NCBI GenBank assembly: GCA_963678675.1
Contig: OY783192.1
Location: 33,759,250 to 33,823,249 of the forward strand
DNA length: 64,000 nucleotides
Direction of reading: 5' to 3'
Source: Xiphydria camelus
Lineage: Eukaryota; Arthropoda; Insecta; Hymenoptera; Xiphydriidae
In this document: one piece after another, positions 61,018 to 64,000 of the stretch
How positions within the stretch are numbered: position 1 is the first letter of the stretch
Layout: each line of letters opens with the position of its first letter
The notes under the pieces: generated by a model
Told to the model about the DNA's origin: nothing
What the model saw: only the letters and a program-made list of their open reading frames with translations
Databases searched by the model: none
Made by a program: the position numbers and the translations under genes

Positions 61018-64000
61018 ATGAGCTGGTTCGACGCCTCAGGTTTTGCTAGTCTAGCCAAATCGGCCCTCAAGGAGGCTCAGAAAACCATAGATAAGGCGCT
61101 GGATATTAAAGACGAGGAGCAAAAGGTTGTTCCGGCTTCTTCGGGCGACAATCACGATGATTTCTTCGCAACGTGGGGCTTGAAGGCCGAGGAGGACCGA
61201 CAGGAGAAAAAGGACGACAAATCCTCCGCGTCCAAGCAGCAATCTACCAGTCTCTGGGGTAGCTTCACCGGATCTTTCTTCGACAATCCAGAAGCAGAAA
61301 CAGGTGCACCGCTCGGCTCCAGAGCTTCGAAGAACGTCCTACACTCCAACTCGTTGCCAGAAACGTCCGAGAGTGTCGAGAAAGAAGCGCTCATCCCGCC
61401 GTCGACGTCTGTTTCCGAAGACTTGATGAAGCAGAATTACGACGAATCAAAGTCGGCAAGTAAACACAAATTTCCCGATTCCTTCGACGAAACCGACTCG
61501 TTCAAACGCGGCTCGGACACCTTCGCGGAGCCTTCGAGACGTGATTTTCCGTCGCCCGTCGAATGGGAGCATTCGAAGGCACCGTCCGAGTCATCAAATC
61601 GCCTCGAAGACCCCGTCGAGGATAGCAATCATGGCAGACTCGACGAAAGTCATCTCGCCGTCGATGCGAATAAAGACAAGTGGAGAGACATTGCCCATAA
61701 GAAGGATTTCGGGCGATCGAAAGACGTCGAAGAGCGAGATATCGGCGAAAGGCGAGAGAGTATCGAAGAGATCAATGTCGAGAACGACAAGAACGTTAAA
61801 TCTCGAGAACCGGCGTCGAACAGAATATCGATCGTCTCTTCGGGGAGCGACAAGAAGAGCTCCGAGAGTTTCGAAGTGCTCGACTCGCGCTCGAATACCG
61901 ACTGCACCACCTCGCCAGATTCCGACGTCAACTCCATCAGCAACTCGATAAGCTCCTGCGCCGTGGGAGCGAAGGGCAACTCCGAATCCGTTGAAATCTT
62001 ACCGGACAGCGTCGTGACTTCTCCGAGTTCGGTGGAGATCTTAGGCGATTGGAAGAGCGACGAGGAGCCCTTCGCTTCTCCGATGGATCAGAAGCAATTC
62101 GAAGCCTCCGTCGTAGAAAGGAGCGAATCCATCACTCCTTACTACGACGGGAAGGAATCCCGCTCCCTGGTAGAACACGGGCGACACGCGGTCTCTTCGC
62201 ACTCCATTTCACCTTACGAATCGCCTCTGGAGGAGGCGAAGACTCTGAACATCAGCCCGGATCACCGTAACTCGCCGTCGCCCAGCATATCACCCGTTTC
62301 GTCCACGCGAAACGAGCTCACCGAGGCGGAAAGCGACAAGATCTCGCCCGAGAGCGTCGAGGTAATACCCGACGTCTACGAGTCGGACGAGGTGAGCCTC
62401 GCCGAGGATTCCTACACGTCGGCGTCGGAGAGCACGGTGATGACGATAAGGGAGCAAATAGAACCTTCCAAAGCACCGCCGGAATTCGTCGATAGAACTT
62501 CGTCGATGCACGACTCGTGTCCCGAGAGCCGACACATGTCCTCCAAGCTTATTCTGGATTCTCCGTTGCACCTGAGTTTGGATTCCCTCAAGGAGAAACC
62601 CGATTTACACCTTCCGATCGAACCGATAACAACGCAACCGGTCCGCAAAGCGGAACACCTCGACAGCGCGAAGAAGCCGAGCGATACGGAGTTGTCCGAA
62701 CAATTTAAAATTTCGACCGTGGAGTCGTTGCACGCGGACGGGTTTTGCGAGAAATTGGAGGAAGATAAGATTCCGATCGAAAGCAGTTCGGGGGAGAAAG
62801 AGACGGGGATTTGCGAGGCCGAACGGAAAGCGATAGAGGCACCGCTGGTAACTAGCGCGCACGCGAAACACAACTATTTGGATTCTCAATCGGGTTCGGG
62901 CTTGAACGCTATCAAGGAGATGCACAGTTTGCATCGTCCCATCGAACCGATAACTGTCCAACCCTTTCGCAAATTAGAACATCGCGAAACTGCGAGAAAG
63001 ATAAGCGAGTTGGATCCATTCGAGCAATTGAAGTGTTCTACCATAGAACCACCGGATCCGGACGCTTTTTACGAGAAGACCGAGGTGAACGAGACTCAGG
63101 AGCAGCCCGTGATGCTGACCGATTCCAGTTGCGAGGGAACCTTAATTGAGAGCAGTTCCGAAGAGAACGCGACATTGGTTTGTGAGGCTGAACGGAAAAT
63201 AGTAGAAACACCGCTAACTGCCAGCTCGTACGTGAAGAATATGCTGGCTGACGCGATGGTCGAGAAAGGCGAGGTGGTCGATCTGGAGCGACACTGCATG
63301 GACGTGCCACGAGAGAATTCGCCGATCTCCTCAGAAAGGTAAGAGGTTTCTTATGTTCGGTATAACGAATCTCGCAGTGAGACTAAAGATTCTATTTTGA
63401 GTTTCGAGGACGATGACAGTAAAAGAATGCGCTTGATGATTAGGTTTTAACGAAAGAGAGAAAGCAGTCGATGATGCACAACTAGAGCCTTAGAAGGGAA
63501 CTAGTTTTTAAGCAGCGATCTGCTTCGAGTGCACTTTGGCTATCAGTATGTAAAATTAATAAATTTGTTTTTCACCTTTTGACACGATCCTTGGATTGGT
63601 CTCAGCCGATCGGACTTGGTCAAAATTGGATCCGACCAAACTACAAGCGGACACACGAGTGGCGACGAGTTGGAAACTACGACATCGAGCGACATCGAAA
63701 TAATATCCAGGTATAAATTTGAATCTCGTTGAGCTAAAGCTTACGAGAACACCTTTGGATGAAGAATCAATAAGGTTCTTTGAAAGTCTCTGAATTTACC
63801 TGAAGGACAAATTTGGTTAGGATTATTCATTGAGTGGTCTTTAAAAGAAGTAGAAACTCTTACTACGGCTATCCTTTTTTATCTAGTCCTAACGGAGATT
63901 CGAGCTCCACCCAATCCCGCCAAAGCCCAGCGAAGCCGCACTCGAATAAGAGCAGTGACCTCCTCACGAAGACTCTGAACAAAGTCAGAGGGCATTCCCG
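61018..64000 (+). CDS. TMF1: TATA element modulatory factor / Golgi coiled-coil protein TMF1 (5' part, cut by the right edge)
   Basis: Golgin that tethers vesicles at the Golgi rim; its C-terminal coiled coil binds Rab6. Exons visible: 61018-63338, 63606-63710 and 63887 to the window end, in phase. The start is supported by MSWFDASGFASLAKSALKEA, which matches the amphipathic N-terminus of TMF1 (MSWFNASQLSSFAKQAL), and DIKDEE after it; this end captures vesicles in vertebrate TMF1. Then FFATWGLK (TWGLK in human). The long first exon codes for a Ser/Glu/Asp-rich, probably disordered region of about 770 residues. The second exon reads SGDELETTTSSDIEIIS, equal to the human STTSDIEVL motif. The coiled coil and the Rab-binding C-terminus lie beyond the window. 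The disordered region contains a diverged two-copy repeat of about 100 residues. Confidence 0.9.
62596..63246 (+). repeat. Two-copy diverged coding repeat of about 100 residues inside TMF1 exon 1
   Basis: Copy 1 (about 62602-62875) contains LHLPIEPITTQPVRKAEH, ESSSGEKETGICEAERKAIE and PLVTSAHAK. Copy 2 (about 62932-63240) contains LHRPIEPITVQPFRKLEH, ESSSEENATLVCEAERKIVE and PLTASSYVK. The order of blocks is kept, and copy 2 has an insertion before the ESSS block. This is an in-frame tandem duplication within a disordered region. Confidence 0.85.

Overview
This is a gene-dense stretch of insect nuclear DNA. I would place it in the Hymenoptera (an ant, bee or wasp). The reasons are short spliceosomal introns, a UV opsin of bee/ant type, an insect TERT with no evident TEN domain, an intron-containing tRNA-Ile(UAU), and many small TA-flanked foldback elements. 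There is no sign of a prokaryotic operon, plasmid, phage or CRISPR array. I rebuilt the gene models by eye, from GT/AG sites (one GC/AG), reading-phase continuity across every junction, and protein families I recognise.

Layout, left to right. (1) 1-2758 minus: 5' part of TERT, running off the left edge. (2) 3319-5151 plus: GFOD-type oxidoreductase, followed by a decayed copy of its own 3' end. (3) 7260-10635 plus: VAC14. (4) 13348-14538 minus: FITM2, with a decayed copy of part of itself just downstream. (5) 15317-17601 minus: UV opsin. (6) 18379-20491 plus: PGAM5. (7) 21044-25340 minus: RAD54B. (8) 25893-27100 plus: DHRS4. (9) 27715-33444 minus: SKIC3/TTC37. (10) 34026-38196 plus: a short dystrophin-family (dystrotelin-like) gene with a duplicated terminal exon. 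(11) 40647-43670 minus: GDE1. (12) 45087-47486 plus: HAP40/F8A. (13) 49901-51808 plus: GALE. (14) 52043-54849 minus: METTL4. (15) 55638-58769 minus: PGM3. (16) 59140-59231 minus: tRNA-Ile. (17) 61018 to the right edge, plus: 5' part of TMF1.

The genes do not form one pathway. They are ordinary housekeeping and cell-type genes in divergent pairs (TERT/GFOD, opsin/PGAM5, RAD54B/DHRS4, SKIC3/dystrotelin-like, GDE1/HAP40) and convergent pairs (PGAM5/RAD54B, DHRS4/SKIC3, GALE/METTL4). Thematic links are loose. GALE and PGM3 both act in nucleotide-sugar metabolism. TERT and RAD54B act in chromosome maintenance. VAC14, FITM2, GDE1 and TMF1 act on endomembranes or lipids.

I found no convincing new molecular system. 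The unusual content is structural. Three genes sit next to partial duplicates of themselves (GFOD, FITM2, dystrotelin-like), and the dystrotelin copy still has an open reading frame. At least four families of small TA-flanked inverted-repeat elements sit in introns and gene ends. There is a long hairpin in a PGAM5 intron, a likely GC-AG intron in METTL4, and a short dystrophin-family protein that keeps a WW domain.
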